A stretch of 64,000 nucleotides of DNA. It comes from Acidovorax sp. T1 (GTDB lineage Bacteria; Pseudomonadota; Gammaproteobacteria; Burkholderiales; Burkholderiaceae_C). Shown in pieces: positions 48,862-58,681 of the stretch (the stretch's first letter is position 1; each line of letters starts with the position of its first letter). Both the position numbers and the translations under genes were made by a program. The notes beneath the pieces are model-generated. The model was not told where the DNA came from and did not search any database. It saw only the letters and a program-made list of their open reading frames with translations. Where the stretch lies: assembly GCF_002176815.1 (NCBI RefSeq), contig NZ_CP021648.1, positions 2,302,001 to 2,366,000 on the forward strand. Direction: 5' to 3'.

Positions 48862-50895
48862 TCAGCGCAGTGCGCGATAGATTTCTTCGGCCAGCTCGCG
48901 CGAAATGCCGTCCACCGTCACCAGGTCTTCCACACTGGCCGCCGCCACGCCGCGCACACCGCCAAAGCGCTGCAGCAGCCGGGCGCGCTTCTTGGGGCCC
49001 ACACCGGCAATTTCTTCGAGCTGCCCGCCGCCCACGCGCACCTTGGCGCGCGCGGCGCGCATGCCGGTGATGGCAAAGCGGTGGGCCTCGTCGCGGATCT
49101 GGGCGACCAGCATCAGCGCGGCCGAATCCTTGCCCAGATAGACCTTTTCGCGCCCGTCGGCAAACACCAGTTCTTCCAGCCCGACCTTGCGGCCCTCGCC
49201 TTTTTCCACACCCACGATGCGCGTGAGGTCCAGCCCGAGCGCCGTGAACACCTCGCGCGCCACGCCCACCTGGCCCTTGCCGCCGTCGATCAGCACCAGG
49301 TCAGGCAGGCGCGCCACGCCCTTGGGCCTGGCGGCCTCCTCGACCCCAGGCGCAGGGTTGGCCGCAAAGTCGATGCCCCCGGCCTCGCGCGCGGCCTCGG
49401 CCACCTTGCTGTAGCGGCGTGTGAGCACCTGGCGCATGGCGGCGTAGTCGTCGCCGCCCGTGATGCCTTCGATCTTGTAGCGGCGGTATTCGCTGCTCTG
49501 CATCTTGTGGTGGTGGAACACCACGCACGAGGCCTGGGTGGATTCGCCCGCCGTGTGCGAGATGTCAAAGCACTCGATGGTGAGCTGGTCCAGGTCTTCG
49601 GGTGGCAAGTCCAGTGCCTCGGCCAGCGCGCGGGTGCGCGCCTGCTGCGATCCTTCTTCGGCCAGCAGCCGGGCCAGTTGCAGGTCAGCGTTCTTTTGCG
49701 CCATGTCCAGCCAGGCGCGGCGCTGCTCGCGCGGCTGGTGGATGGCATGCACGCGCACACCGCTTTGCTCGGTCAGCGCCGCCAGCAGGGCCTTGTCCAC
49801 CGGCACGCTGGTCACCAGCAAAGGCGGCACGGGCACACCGATGTAGTGCTGGGCGATGAAGGCTTCCAGCACCAGCGCCTCCACCGGGCGCGCAGCGGCG
49901 GCCGAGACAAGGGCCGCGCCCTCGTCACACCCCGAACCATCAGCCGCTGGCCCTGCATCCTCGGGGCTTTCCGCGTTGTAGACGGCGGCAGCATCCTCCA
50001 CATGCACCGGAAAGTAAGGCCTATCGCCCAGGTGCCGCCCGCCGCGCACCATGGCCAGGTTCACGCAGGCACGGCCACCCTGCACGCGCACGGCCAGAAT
50101 GTCCACATCCTTGTCGTCGATGGTCTCGATGGATTGCTGGTGCAGCACGCGCGACAGCGCCTGGATCTGGTTGCGCACCTCCGCGGCCTGTTCAAACTCC
50201 AGCTTGTCCGAGTGCGCCATCATCCGCGCTTCCAGTGCCTGCAGCAGCTCCTGGGTTTCGCCGCGCAGCAGGGCCTCGGCGTTCTGCACGTCGGCGGCAT
50301 AGGCCTCGGGCGAGATCAGGTTGACGCAGGGCCCCGTGCAGCGCTTGATCTGATAGAGCAGGCAGGGCCGCGTGCGGTTGGCAAACACCGTGTCTTCGCA
50401 GGTGCGCAGCCGGAACACCTTTTGCAGCAGCTGGATGGTTTCCTTCACCGCCCAGGCGCTGGGGTAGGGGCCGAAATAGCGGTGCTTTTTATCGACCGCG
50501 CCGCGGTAATAGGCCATGCGCGGAAACACCTGGCCTGGCGCATCGCCCGTGCCATTGGCGGTGCCCGTGATCTTGAGGTAGGGATAACTCTTGTCGTCGC
50601 GGAACAGGATGTTGAACTTGGGGTTCAGCGACTTGATGAGGTTGTTTTCCAGCAGCAGCGCCTCGGCCTCCGAGCGCACCACCGTGGTCTCCATGCGCAC
50701 GATCTTGCCGACCATGTGGCCGATGCGCGTGCCGCCATGGTTCTTTTGAAAATAGCTCGAGACGCGGCGCTTGAGGTTGAGCGCCTTGCCCACATAAAGC
50801 AGCGCACCTTGCGCATCAAAATAGCGGTAAACACCGGGCAGCGCGGGCAGCGCAGCCACCTGCGCCAGCAGTTCTTCGGAATGCACATCAGACAT
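48862..50895 (-). CDS. uvrC: Excinuclease ABC subunit C
   Basis: 677 residues from ATG 50895. GIY-YIG nuclease domain at 20-95 ([20 protein letters not shown]), cysteine region [22 protein letters not shown] domain near 210-245 ([19 protein letters not shown]). The RNase H-like nuclease domain follows ([32 protein letters not shown]) and C-terminal tandem helix-hairpin-helix ([18 protein letters not shown]). With UvrB it cuts on both sides of DNA damage. An insert with an Ala/Gly/Asp-rich run near 325-360 is longer than in E. coli. Confidence 0.96.
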   Translation of the reverse strand: MSDVHSEELLAQVAALPALPGVYRYFDAQGALLYVGKALNLKRRVSSYFQKNHGGTRIGHMVGKIVRMETTVVRSEAEALLLENNLIKSLNPKFNILFRDDKSYPYLKITGTANGTGDAPGQVFPRMAYYRGAVDKKHRYFGPYPSAWAVKETIQLLQKVFRLRTCEDTVFANRTRPCLLYQIKRCTGPCVNLISPEAYAADVQNAEALLRGETQELLQALEARMMAHSDKLEFEQAAEVRNQIQALSRVLHQQSIETIDDKDVDILAVRVQGGRACVNLAMVRGGRHLGDRPYFPVHVEDAAAVYNAESPEDAGPAADGSGCDEGAALVSAAAARPVEALVLEAFIAQHYIGVPVPPLLVTSVPVDKALLAALTEQSGVRVHAIHQPREQRRAWLDMAQKNADLQLARLLAEEGSQQARTRALAEALDLPPEDLDQLTIECFDISHTAGESTQASCVVFHHHKMQSSEYRRYKIEGITGGDDYAAMRQVLTRRYSKVAEAAREAGGIDFAANPAPGVEEAARPKGVARLPDLVLIDGGKGQVGVAREVFTALGLDLTRIVGVEKGEGRKVGLEELVFADGREKVYLGKDSAALMLVAQIRDEAHRFAITGMRAARAKVRVGGGQLEEIAGVGPKKRARLLQRFGGVRGVAAASVEDLVTVDGISRELAEEIYRALR

Positions 50896-50946
50896 GGCAC
50901 GTATTGTGGCCGCGCGCTGGGCAGCACCCAGCGGCCACCCCCAAAC

Positions 50947-51004
50947 GCTACACAATCAATAGCTGTTAGCGCTTATCCATCAAGCGCTAGCGGCCCATTT
51001 GACC
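50947..51004 (+). repeat. Dispersed palindromic repeat, copy L
   Basis: CACAATCAATAGCTGTTAGC, GCTTATCCATCAAGCGCTAGC, GGCCCATTTG. Forward, the best-preserved copy together with K: stem TAGCGCTT/AAGCGCTA around a 7-base loop. It ends one base before the stop codon of the binding-protein gene. Confidence 0.88.
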
Positions 51005-51005
51005 A

Positions 51006-51986
51006 TTATTCTGCTTCGATCTTCGAGCTTTTCACCACCGAGGCCCAGTTGGCCAGATCGGCCTTCACCTTATCCCCCAGCTGCGCGGGTGCCTGGTAGT
51101 CGGCCGTGGCGCCCTGCTCCTGCGCCTTTTGCTGGAAGGCGGCGTTCTGCACCACAGTGCGGATGTCAGCCGTCAGCTTGTCCACCACCGCCTTGGGCAC
51201 GGCGGCCGGGGCAAACACGGCAAACCACGAGGTGGCGTCGACCTTGGGATAGCCCGCCTCGGCGGTGGTGGGCACATCGGGCAGGCTGGGCAGGCGCTGT
51301 TTGCCGGTCACGGCCAGCACGCGCAGCTTGCCCGCGGCGATGTGCGGCATGAAGGGCGGCGCGGTGCCAAAGGTCAGATCCACCTGGCCACCCAGCAAAT
51401 CCTGCAGCGCGGGGCCCGTGCCCTTATAAGGCACATGCACCATCCTGATGCCGCCCTGCAGCTCCAGCATGGCACCGGTCACATGCTGCAGCGAGCCGTT
51501 GCCCGACGAGGCGTAGTTCAGCTTGCCGGGGTTGGCCTTGGCATAGGCGATGAGATCGGGCAGCGTCTTCACCGGCAGGTCGGCCCGCACCACGATGATC
51601 TGCGGCGCCGATATCACATTGGCCACCGGTTGAAAGTCGCTTTGCGCCCACTGCGGCACCTTGGTGAGGTGGGGCGAGATGACGTGGTAGCCCGAGTACT
51701 GCATGAGCAACGTGTAGCCATCGGCCTCGGCGCGCTTGACGATGCTGGCGGCAATGTTGCCGTTGCCACCGCCCTTGTTGTCCACCACCACCGACTGGCC
51801 CAGCACCGGCGCCAGCGCCTGGGCCAGCATGCGGGCCGACAGGTCGGTGGTGCCGCCCGCTGCAGTGGGCACCACCATGGTCACGGTTTTGGCGGGATAG
51901 ACGCCTTGCGCCCCCGCGCTGCCGATCGTGCCCAGGGCGAGGGCCGCGATGGCCAGCGTGGTGCATTGTTTGCGATTGAGGTTCAT
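51006..51986 (-). CDS. Tripartite tricarboxylate transporter (Bug) binding protein
   Basis: 326 residues from ATG 51986 with GGAGAC upstream. Signal peptide NRKQCTTLAIAALALGT to SAGAQ. The mature start YPAKTVTMVVPTAAGGTTDL is the Bug-family ligand loop. NKGGGNGNIAA and the later HVPYKGTGPALQDLLGGQVD are hallmarks. Bug proteins capture carboxylates in the periplasm; the TctA/TctB membrane partners are not in this window. It is the last gene of an operon with a CoA transferase and an HMG-CoA-lyase-like enzyme, so its ligand is probably the acid they degrade. Confidence 0.92.
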   Translation of the reverse strand: MNLNRKQCTTLAIAALALGTIGSAGAQGVYPAKTVTMVVPTAAGGTTDLSARMLAQALAPVLGQSVVVDNKGGGNGNIAASIVKRAEADGYTLLMQYSGYHVISPHLTKVPQWAQSDFQPVANVISAPQIIVVRADLPVKTLPDLIAYAKANPGKLNYASSGNGSLQHVTGAMLELQGGIRMVHVPYKGTGPALQDLLGGQVDLTFGTAPPFMPHIAAGKLRVLAVTGKQRLPSLPDVPTTAEAGYPKVDATSWFAVFAPAAVPKAVVDKLTADIRTVVQNAAFQQKAQEQGATADYQAPAQLGDKVKADLANWASVVKSSKIEAE

Positions 51987-52033
51987 GTTTCTGTCTCCTT
52001 GTTGTTTCTGAAATAGAAATCGTCCAGCGCGCG

Positions 52034-53020
52034 TCAAGACCGCGACGACGCCCGTTCGCGGATCGCCTCGAAGTCCGCAGGCACCGGGTGCAGCGCCAGG
52101 CGCGGCCCCGCCTTGGCGATCTGGCTCGGGATGTCATGGCCGATGAGGGCCGGCAGGCGCTGCGCAGCGGCAACCAGCGCGCCCAGGTCCACCCCCGTGT
52201 CGTAGCCCATGGGCTGCAGCGCGTGCACGATTTCCTCGCTGCACACATTGCCGCTGGCGCCCGGTGCATACGGGCAGCCGCCCAAACCGCCCAGCGAGGC
52301 ATCGAACCGGTCTGCACCCGCATCAATGGCCGCCAGCACGTTGGCCAGGCCCATGCCGCGTGTGTTGTGAAAGTGCAGGGTGAACTCCACACCCGGCCAG
52401 CGCGCGCGGGCCGACGCCGTGATCTGGTGCACCTGCGTGGGGTAGGCCATGCCCGTGGTGTCGCACAGCGTGATGCCGCGCACGCCCAGGTCGGCAAAGC
52501 GCTGCACCCAGCCGAACACATCGGCCTGGGGCACGTCACCTTCCATGGGGCAGCCAAATACGCAGGAGAGTGACACGTTGACGGCCACCTGAGCCGCCTG
52601 CGCCAGGGCCACCACCTGCGCCAGCGCCGCGAACGACTGTTCCTGCGCCATGCGCAGGTTGGCCAGGTTGTGCGTGGCGCTGACCGACATGACGAGGTTC
52701 AGCTCGTCCGTGCGCGACTCGATGGCGCGCTCAGCGCCGCGCAGGTTGGGCACCAGCGCGGTGTAAACAGTGCCAGGGCGGCGCGTGATCTCGCGCATCA
52801 CGATCTCGGCGTCTTTCAGCGCCGGGATGGCCGTGGGCGAGGTGAACGAGGTCACCTCGATCTTGGACAGGCCAGCCGCCGACAGCGCATTGCACAGCGC
52901 GATCTTGTCCTCGGTGGGCACAAAGGCCTGCTCCATCTGCAGGCCGTCGCGCAGGCCGACTTCCTGCAGGTGGATGCGGCGGCCCGCGCCTTGCCATACG
53001 GTGTTGCGCTGCTCGCTCAT
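52034..53020 (-). CDS. Hydroxymethylglutaryl-CoA lyase family protein
   Basis: 328 residues, DRE-TIM aldolase fold. Catalytic Arg/Asp in LQEVGLRDGLQ near 22, ALVPNLRGAERA near 86, metal-binding HFHNTRGMG near 215, and the loop cysteine in GGLGGCPYAPGASGNVCSEE near 245. It cleaves a 3-hydroxy-3-methyl-acyl-CoA such as HMG-CoA or a citramalyl-CoA analogue to acetyl-CoA or pyruvate plus a second product. Its start overlaps the CoA transferase stop by four bases, so the CoA ester made by that enzyme is the likely substrate. Confidence 0.9.
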   Translation of the reverse strand: MSEQRNTVWQGAGRRIHLQEVGLRDGLQMEQAFVPTEDKIALCNALSAAGLSKIEVTSFTSPTAIPALKDAEIVMREITRRPGTVYTALVPNLRGAERAIESRTDELNLVMSVSATHNLANLRMAQEQSFAALAQVVALAQAAQVAVNVSLSCVFGCPMEGDVPQADVFGWVQRFADLGVRGITLCDTTGMAYPTQVHQITASARARWPGVEFTLHFHNTRGMGLANVLAAIDAGADRFDASLGGLGGCPYAPGASGNVCSEEIVHALQPMGYDTGVDLGALVAAAQRLPALIGHDIPSQIAKAGPRLALHPVPADFEAIRERASSRS

Positions 53021-54231
53021 TGAATGACTCCTTTGCTGCGCAGCAGCGCAATCTGTTCATGCGACAAGCCCGCCTCGGCCAGCACGGCATCGGTGTCATC
53101 GCCCAGGTGCGGCGCGCTGCTGCGGATGGTGCCGGGCGTGGCCGAGAGCTTGGGCACGATGCCGGGCACCTGCACCGTGTAGCCGTCGCGCGTCTGCTGG
53201 GTCAACAGCATGTCGCGGGCGCGGTAATGCGGGTCTTCGGCGATGTCCTTGGCGGTGTAGACCTTGCCGGCGGGCACGCGCGCAGCGGCAAGCGCATCCA
53301 GCACCTGCTGCACGCTGCGTTGCGCGCTCCAGGCGCCAATGGCGGCGTCGAGTTCCTGCACCCGCGCCACGCGGCCCGCGTTGTCGGCCAGATCCGGCGC
53401 GGCGCCCAGGTCGGGGCGGCCAATGGTGTCCATCAGCCGCTTGAAAATGCTGTCGCCATTGCCGGCAATCAGCACCCAGCCGTCCTGGCAGGGGTAGGCG
53501 TTGGACGGCGCAATGCCGGGCAGCGCGCTGCCGGCGGCCTCGCGCACCACGCCGAAGGCGCTGTATTCGGGGATCAGGCTTTCCATCACGTTGAACACGG
53601 CCTCGTGCAGTGCCACGTCGATCACCTGGCCTTGGCCGCCGTTGACCTTGCGGTGGTACAGCGCCGTCAGCACGCCGATGGTGCCGTGCAGCGCGGCCAG
53701 CGTGTCGCCAATCGACACACCCACCCGCACCGGCACGCGGCCAGGCTCACCCGTCAGGTGGCGCAGGCCGCCCATGGCCTCGCCGATGGCACCAAAGCCC
53801 GGCAGGTCGCGGTACGGCCCGGTCTGGCCATAGCCCGAAATGCGCAGCATCACCAGGCCGGGGTTGAGCGCGTGCAGTTCTTCGGGCGACATGCCCCAGG
53901 CTTCGAGCGTGCCGGGGCGGAAGTTCTCGACCAGCACATCGGCCTCGGCAATCAGCTGGCGGGCGATGGCCTGGCCCTCTTTTTTGCGCAGGTCCAGCGC
54001 CACCGAGCGCTTGTTGCGCGACTGCACCTGCCACCACACCGAGGTGCCTTCCTTGATCAGGCGCCAGTTGCGCAGCGGGTCGCCCGTCTGCGGTGCCTCG
54101 ATCTTGATGACGTCAGCACCAAACTCGCCCAGCGTCTTGCCGCAAAACGGGCCGGCAATGAGCTGGCCCATTTCGACCACGCGCACGCCAGCGAGCGCGG
54201 CGGGGGAAGGAAGTGATTGCGAGGAATCCAT
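53017..54231 (-). CDS. CaiB/BaiF-type CoA transferase
   Basis: 404 residues, family III CoA transferase. LAGVRVVEMGQLIAGPFCGK at the start, GADVIKIEAPQTGDPLR near 40, LVENFRPGTLEAWGM near 100, and GYGQTGPYRDLPGFGAIGEA near 135 are typical. It moves CoA between carboxylates (for example succinyl-CoA to a dicarboxylic acid). It is the first gene of an operon with HMG-CoA-lyase-like and Bug genes. ATG 54231 follows GGAGA at ten bases. A divergent LysR regulator across 133 bp probably controls the operon. Confidence 0.9.
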   Translation of the reverse strand: MDSSQSLPSPAALAGVRVVEMGQLIAGPFCGKTLGEFGADVIKIEAPQTGDPLRNWRLIKEGTSVWWQVQSRNKRSVALDLRKKEGQAIARQLIAEADVLVENFRPGTLEAWGMSPEELHALNPGLVMLRISGYGQTGPYRDLPGFGAIGEAMGGLRHLTGEPGRVPVRVGVSIGDTLAALHGTIGVLTALYHRKVNGGQGQVIDVALHEAVFNVMESLIPEYSAFGVVREAAGSALPGIAPSNAYPCQDGWVLIAGNGDSIFKRLMDTIGRPDLGAAPDLADNAGRVARVQELDAAIGAWSAQRSVQQVLDALAAARVPAGKVYTAKDIAEDPHYRARDMLLTQQTRDGYTVQVPGIVPKLSATPGTIRSSAPHLGDDTDAVLAEAGLSHEQIALLRSKGVIQ

Positions 54232-54364
54232 GCAGTGCTGTCTCCGCAGGCATGCCGCCTGAGTTGTTTCGGCCCGCATCATGCGCATGCCCGCCCCGGC
54301 CGCAAAACGCTGATGCGCGAAGCTGCCATCGCAAAGCGGCATGGCGGGGTACGATCACCTCCCC

Positions 54365-55270
54365 ATGAAGCTCGACCCCGTCTCCCTGCGCCTGTTTGTT
54401 GCCGTGATGGAAGAAAGCACCATCACCGCCGCCGCCGCGCGCGAACACCTGGCCGCATCGGCCGTGAGCCGCCGCCTGGCCGACCTGGAGGCCGCGCTGC
54501 AGGTGGCGCTGTTCACCCGCAGCAACCGGGGCACCGAGCCCACCGCGGCAGCGTTTGCGCTGCTGAACCTGGCGCGCGGCGTGCTCAACGACCTCGACGG
54601 CATTGCCAGCCAGATGCGCGAATACGGCACCGGCGTGCGCGGCCATGTGCGCGTGGTGGCCAACATTTCGGCCATCACGCAGTTTTTGCCTGGCGAGCTG
54701 CAAAGCTTTCTGGCGCTGCACCCGCAGGTCGATGTGCGCCTGCAGGAACAGATCAGCACATCAATAGCCCAGTCGGTGGCCGAAAACGCGGCCGATGTGG
54801 GCATCCTGAACAACGGCAACTATGGCGACCGCATCACGCTGCTGCCGTACCGCAGCGACGAACTGGTGCTGGTGGTGCCCACCGGCCATGCGCTGGCCCG
54901 GCGCAAGGCGGTGCGCCTGGCCGAGGCCCTGCCCTTTGACTTTGTCGGCATGCACCCGGGCAGCGCCGTCAACAACCAGCTCATGCGCGCCGCCGCCGAG
55001 GCGGATTTGCCGCTCAAGCTACGCATCCAGGTCACGAGCTACGACGCCCTGTGCCTGATGGTGGCCGCCGGCCTGGGCATTGGCGTGATGCCGCGCGGCA
55101 GCGCCGCGCTCTACCGCGGCACGCTGGCCATCCGGGCCATCACGCTGAACGAGCCCTGGGCGCAGCGCCGGCTGGTGCTGTGCGTGCGCGCCGACGAATC
55201 CCTGTCCAGCGTCGCGCGGCTGCTGGTGGACCACCTGCGCAACCCGCCAAGCACTACCGCCACGCCATGA
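54365..55270 (+). CDS. LysR-family transcriptional regulator
   Basis: 301 residues from ATG 54365. Winged helix at 3-60 (LRLFVAVMEESTITAAAARE and SAVSRRLADLEAALQVALF), then a periplasmic-binding-like effector domain (GHVRVVANISAITQFLPGEL; VAAGLGIGVMPRG). It is divergent from the CoA transferase operon and is its probable regulator, responding to a carboxylate. Its stop overlaps the earP start by four bases (ATGA), so a regulator and a translation-factor modification gene share a message by position. Confidence 0.92.
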   Translation: MKLDPVSLRLFVAVMEESTITAAAAREHLAASAVSRRLADLEAALQVALFTRSNRGTEPTAAAFALLNLARGVLNDLDGIASQMREYGTGVRGHVRVVANISAITQFLPGELQSFLALHPQVDVRLQEQISTSIAQSVAENAADVGILNNGNYGDRITLLPYRSDELVLVVPTGHALARRKAVRLAEALPFDFVGMHPGSAVNNQLMRAAAEADLPLKLRIQVTSYDALCLMVAAGLGIGVMPRGSAALYRGTLAIRAITLNEPWAQRRLVLCVRADESLSSVARLLVDHLRNPPSTTATP

Positions 55271-56409
55271 CCCAGCCCTTCGCCACCCTGCAATGGGATG
55301 TTTTCTGCCGCGTGATCGACAACTTTGGCGACATCGGCGTGTGCTGGCGCCTGGCCACGCAACTGGCCGCGCAAGGCCAGCAGGTGCGCCTGTGGACGGA
55401 CGACGCCTCGGCCCTGCAGTGGATGGCGCCGCAGGGCTGCCCGGGTGTGGAGCTGCGCGCCTGGGGCGCGCCACCGCCCGGCCCCGAGGAACCTGCACCC
55501 GATGTGATGCTGGAGGCATTCGGTTGTGATATCGCTCCTGAATTCATAGCTTATAGCGCTTTCCAGGAAAGCGTTAGAGGCCAAAATCACCCAAAACCCA
55601 TCTGGATCAACCTGGAATACCTGTCGGCTGAAAGCTATGTGGAGCGCAACCACCGGCTGCCGTCGCCCATCCTGTCCGGCCCCGCTGCAGGCTGGACGCG
55701 CTGGTTCTTCTACCCGGGCTTCACCCCCGCCACCGGCGGGCTGCTGCGCGAGAACGACCTGATAGCGCGCCGCGAAGCGTTTGACCGCACCGCCTGGCGG
55801 GCCGCACACGCGGCGGCGTTCGGCCTGGGCGATGGCGCGCCGGGGCAGCGCTGGGTGTCGCTGTTCTGCTACGAGCCCACCGCCCTGCCCCAGCTCCTGC
55901 AGCGAATGCAGGAGCAACCCACGCACTTGCTGGTCACCCCCGGCCGCCCGACGGCGGCGGTGTTGGCGGCCTTGGCAGAAGATATGGGTCCAATCACCCC
56001 CAAGCGCTTGTCCGATCAGCGCGAGCAGCTATCCATTTCATACCTCCCCCACCGCCCGCAGCCTGCGTTTGACGAAATGCTCTGGGCCTGCGACTTCAAC
56101 GCCGTGCGTGGCGAGGACTCGCTGGTGCGGGCGCTGTGGGCCGGGCAGGCGCTGGTCTGGCAGATCTATCCGCAGCACGACAACGCGCACCACGACAAGC
56201 TCTGGGCCTTTCTGGACTGGCTGCAGGCCCCGGCTTCGCTGCGACGGTTTCACGCCACCTGGAACGGGCTGGACGCCGCGCCGCTGCAATGGCCCGACGA
56301 CGACACCCTGGCCGAATGGACTGCGTGCGTTGAAGCCGCCCGTGCACGCCTACTGACGCAGGACAATCTCGTTGCACAACTTTTAAGCTTTGTCGCCGAA
56401 AAACGGTAA
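55267..56409 (+). CDS. earP: EF-P arginine rhamnosyltransferase
   Basis: 380 residues from ATG 55267. GT-B glycosyltransferase: N-terminal [20 protein letters not shown] contains Asp18 and Asp22, the pair shown to be essential in Pseudomonas Ear[21 protein letters not shown] and the C-terminal [20 protein letters not shown] are the dTDP-rhamnose-binding hallmarks. It rhamnosylates Arg32 of EF-P, encoded next. Two dispersed repeats are read in frame: [16 protein letters not shown] just before WINLEYLS, and [12 protein letters not shown] before the LPHR segment. In other EarP proteins the first site is a short linker. Confidence 0.95.
   Translation: MTQPFATLQWDVFCRVIDNFGDIGVCWRLATQLAAQGQQVRLWTDDASALQWMAPQGCPGVELRAWGAPPPGPEEPAPDVMLEAFGCDIAPEFIAYSAFQESVRGQNHPKPIWINLEYLSAESYVERNHRLPSPILSGPAAGWTRWFFYPGFTPATGGLLRENDLIARREAFDRTAWRAAHAAAFGLGDGAPGQRWVSLFCYEPTALPQLLQRMQEQPTHLLVTPGRPTAAVLAALAEDMGPITPKRLSDQREQLSISYLPHRPQPAFDEMLWACDFNAVRGEDSLVRALWAGQALVWQIYPQHDNAHHDKLWAFLDWLQAPASLRRFHATWNGLDAAPLQWPDDDTLAEWTACVEAARARLLTQDNLVAQLLSFVAEKR
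55527..55592 (+). repeat. Dispersed palindromic repeat, copy M (in earP)
   Basis: GATATCGCTCCTGAATTCAT, AGCTTATAGCGCTTTCCAGG, AAAGCGTTAGAGGCCAAAAT. Forward, sense; the stem GCGCTTT/AAAGCG is intact and the right arm GTTAGAGGCCAAAA matches consensus. Read as [14 protein letters not shown]. Confidence 0.85.
55985..56042 (-). repeat. Dispersed palindromic repeat, copy N (in earP)
   Basis: Reverse orientation: GGGTCCAATCACCCCCAAGCG, CTTGTCCGATCAGCGCGAGC, AGCTATCCATTTCATA. Antisense to earP, read as [14 protein letters not shown]. More decayed than copy M. Confidence 0.65.
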
Positions 56410-56558
56410 AATACAGGGCTTTGCGCAAAACAGGTGCGGCGCGTCAGTGCCCCCATCCCGCGCATTCCCGCCGCGGAACATGCATCGGCACGGCGCGCCT
56501 TCTGTCCCTGAAGGCCACCAGCCCCTGCGTTGAGCGGCCCCAACCCAAGCAACCTGCT

Positions 56559-57113
56559 ATGAAAATCGCTCAAGAAATCCGCGCCGGCAACGTCATCATG
56601 CACGGCAAGGACCCCATGGTCGTCCTCAAGACCGAATACGCCCGCGGCGGCCGCGGCGCTGCCACCGTGCGCATGAAGCTCAAGAGCCTGATCGGCAACT
56701 TCGGCACCGAAAACGTGTTCAAGGCCGACGACAAGATCGACAACGTGATCCTGGACAAGAAGGAGTGCACCTACTCCTACTTCGCCGACCCCATGTATGT
56801 CTGCATGGACACCGAATTCAACCAGTACGAAGTCGAAGCCGAAAACATGGGCGACGCACTGAACTACCTGGAAGACGGCATGACCGTGGAAGTGGTGTTC
56901 TACGACGGCAAGGCCATCTCGGTCGAACTGCCCACCAGCGTCGAGCGCGAAATCACCTGGACGGAACCCGCCGTCAAGGGCGATACCTCCGGCAAGGTGC
57001 TCAAGCCCGCCAAGATCGCCACCGGCTTCGAAGTGCCCGTGCCGCTGTTCGTCAGCCAGGGCGACAAGATCGAAATCGACACCCGCACCGGCGAATACCG
57101 CAAGCGCGTGTAA
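56559..57113 (+). CDS. efp: Elongation factor P
   Basis: 184 residues, three OB-like domains. The tip loop is [12 protein letters not shown] with Arg at position 32, the rhamnosylation site used by EarP rather than the lysine of E. coli. Domain III ends [12 protein letters not shown]. It relieves ribosome stalling at polyproline. It lies 149 bp after earP. A TAAAAT box near 56407 could serve as a separate -10. A perfect terminator follows 18 bases downstream. Confidence 0.97.
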   Translation: MKIAQEIRAGNVIMHGKDPMVVLKTEYARGGRGAATVRMKLKSLIGNFGTENVFKADDKIDNVILDKKECTYSYFADPMYVCMDTEFNQYEVEAENMGDALNYLEDGMTVEVVFYDGKAISVELPTSVEREITWTEPAVKGDTSGKVLKPAKIATGFEVPVPLFVSQGDKIEIDTRTGEYRKRV

Positions 57114-57130
57114 TCGTGCCGCGCACAGCA

Positions 57131-57158
57131 AAAAGGCTTCCCTCGGGAAGCCTTTTTT
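57131..57158 (+). terminator. Intrinsic terminator of efp
   Basis: AAAAGGCTTCC, CTCG loop, GGAAGCCTTTTTT. Stem of at least seven perfect pairs followed by six T. Confidence 0.92.
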
Positions 57159-57162
57159 GTGT

Positions 57163-57224
57163 CTTTTTAGCCTATAGCGCCCGTCCAGAAAGCGCCTTCA
57201 GCTATTTATTCAATAGCAATCTCA
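57163..57224 (-). repeat. Dispersed palindromic repeat, copy O
   Basis: CTTTTTAGCCTATAGCGCCC, GTCCAGAAAGCGCCTTCAGC, TATTTATTCAATAGCAATC. Reverse orientation, between the efp terminator and the rimO stop codon (57232-57230). Confidence 0.83.
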
Positions 57225-57229
57225 GCCCA

Positions 57230-58621
57230 TCAGATCGGCTGCGCCACCAGGTCGTGCCCGCGCACGCCCACAATGCGCGCCTTGGTGAACTCGCCCACCT
57301 TCATGGTCTTGCTGATCTTCTCGGGCGGCAGCAGCTGCACGGTGCCGTCGATCTCGGGTGCGTCGGCATAGGTGCGGCCCACACCGCCTTTGCGGCCCAG
57401 GCCGGGGGCTGAATCGACCAGCACCTGCATGGTGGCGCCCACGCGGCGCTGCAGCCTGGCGATCGACACTTCTTCGGCCACGGCCATGAAGCGGGCGCGG
57501 CGCTCTTCGCGCACTTCCAGGGGCAGCATGCCGGGCAGCTCGTTGGCCACCGCGCCGGTCACGTCGCTGTAGGCAAAGCAGCCGGCACGGTCGATCTGCG
57601 CCTCGCGCACAAAGTCGAGCAGGTGCTGGAACTCTTCTTCGGTCTCGCCCGGAAAACCGGCGATGAAGGTGCTGCGGATCACGATCTCGGGGCAGGCCTC
57701 GCGCCAGCGCTGGATGCGCTCCAGGTTGCGCTCACCGCTGGCGGGGCGCTTCATGCGCTTGAGCACATCGGGGTGGCTGTGCTGGAAGGGCACGTCCAGG
57801 TAGGGCAGCACGCGGCCCGTGGCCATGAGCGGGATCACATCGTCCACGCTCGGGTACGGGTACACATAGTGCAAGCGCACCCAGGCACCATAAGGCTCGG
57901 CAATCTCGCCCAGCGTCTGCACCAGTTCCAGCATGCGCGTCTTGACGGGCTTGCCATCCCAGAAACCGGTGCGGTATTTCACATCCACGCCATAGGCCGA
58001 GGTGTCCTGGCTGATCACCAGCAGCTCTTTCACGCCGCCTTCAAACAAAGCCTTGGCTTCGCTGAGCACATCGCCAATGGGGCGCGACACCAGGTCGCCA
58101 CGCATCGAGGGGATGATGCAGAAGGTGCAGCGGTGGTTGCAGCCTTCGCTGATCTTGAGGTAGGCATAGTGCTTGGGCGTGAGCTTGATGCCCGCCACGC
58201 CAAAGCTGCCCGGCACCAGGTCGAGAAACGGATCGTGCGGCTTGGGCAGGTTCAGGTGCACGGCGTCCATCACCTCTTGCGTGGCATGCGGGCCGGTCAC
58301 AGCCAGCACGCTGGGGTGCATCTGCCGCACCATATTGCCACCGCCCTCGCCCGCGCGTGCGCCCAGGCAGCCGGTGACGATGACCTTGCCGTTCTCGGCC
58401 AGCGCCTCGCCAATGGTGTCCAGGCTTTCTTTCACGGCGTCGTCAATGAAGCCGCAGGTGTTGACGATGACCAGGTCCGCGCCCTCAAAGGTCTTGGAGG
58501 TCTCGTAGCCCTCGGCGCTCAGTTGCGTGAGGATGAGTTCAGAGTCCGTCAGGGCCTTGGGGCAACCGAGGCTGACGAATCCGACTTTGGGTGTTTTGGT
58601 GGGGGAGAGTGCTTCGCTCAT
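57230..58621 (-). CDS. rimO: Ribosomal protein S12 methylthiotransferase
   Basis: 463 residues. N-terminal cluster domain ([39 protein letters not shown]), radical SAM domain with [19 protein letters not shown] near 155-173, and a C-terminal TRAM domain ending [11 protein letters not shown]. It adds a methylthio group to Asp88 of ribosomal protein S12 using two 4Fe-4S clusters. Together with earP and efp it makes this a small cluster of translation-modifying genes. Confidence 0.96.
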   Translation of the reverse strand: MSEALSPTKTPKVGFVSLGCPKALTDSELILTQLSAEGYETSKTFEGADLVIVNTCGFIDDAVKESLDTIGEALAENGKVIVTGCLGARAGEGGGNMVRQMHPSVLAVTGPHATQEVMDAVHLNLPKPHDPFLDLVPGSFGVAGIKLTPKHYAYLKISEGCNHRCTFCIIPSMRGDLVSRPIGDVLSEAKALFEGGVKELLVISQDTSAYGVDVKYRTGFWDGKPVKTRMLELVQTLGEIAEPYGAWVRLHYVYPYPSVDDVIPLMATGRVLPYLDVPFQHSHPDVLKRMKRPASGERNLERIQRWREACPEIVIRSTFIAGFPGETEEEFQHLLDFVREAQIDRAGCFAYSDVTGAVANELPGMLPLEVREERRARFMAVAEEVSIARLQRRVGATMQVLVDSAPGLGRKGGVGRTYADAPEIDGTVQLLPPEKISKTMKVGEFTKARIVGVRGHDLVAQPI

Positions 58622-58681
58622 ATCCCCGTATTGTCCCAGTTCCGGCGCCCAAGGGGGTTGGGCGGCCGGATTTGGCCCTGT

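Noticed and set aside
48298..51099. Open frame of 933 codons on the plus strand
   Set aside because: It lies antisense to pgsA and uvrC, is His/Gln/Arg-rich with no domain, and arises from codon bias in GC-rich DNA.
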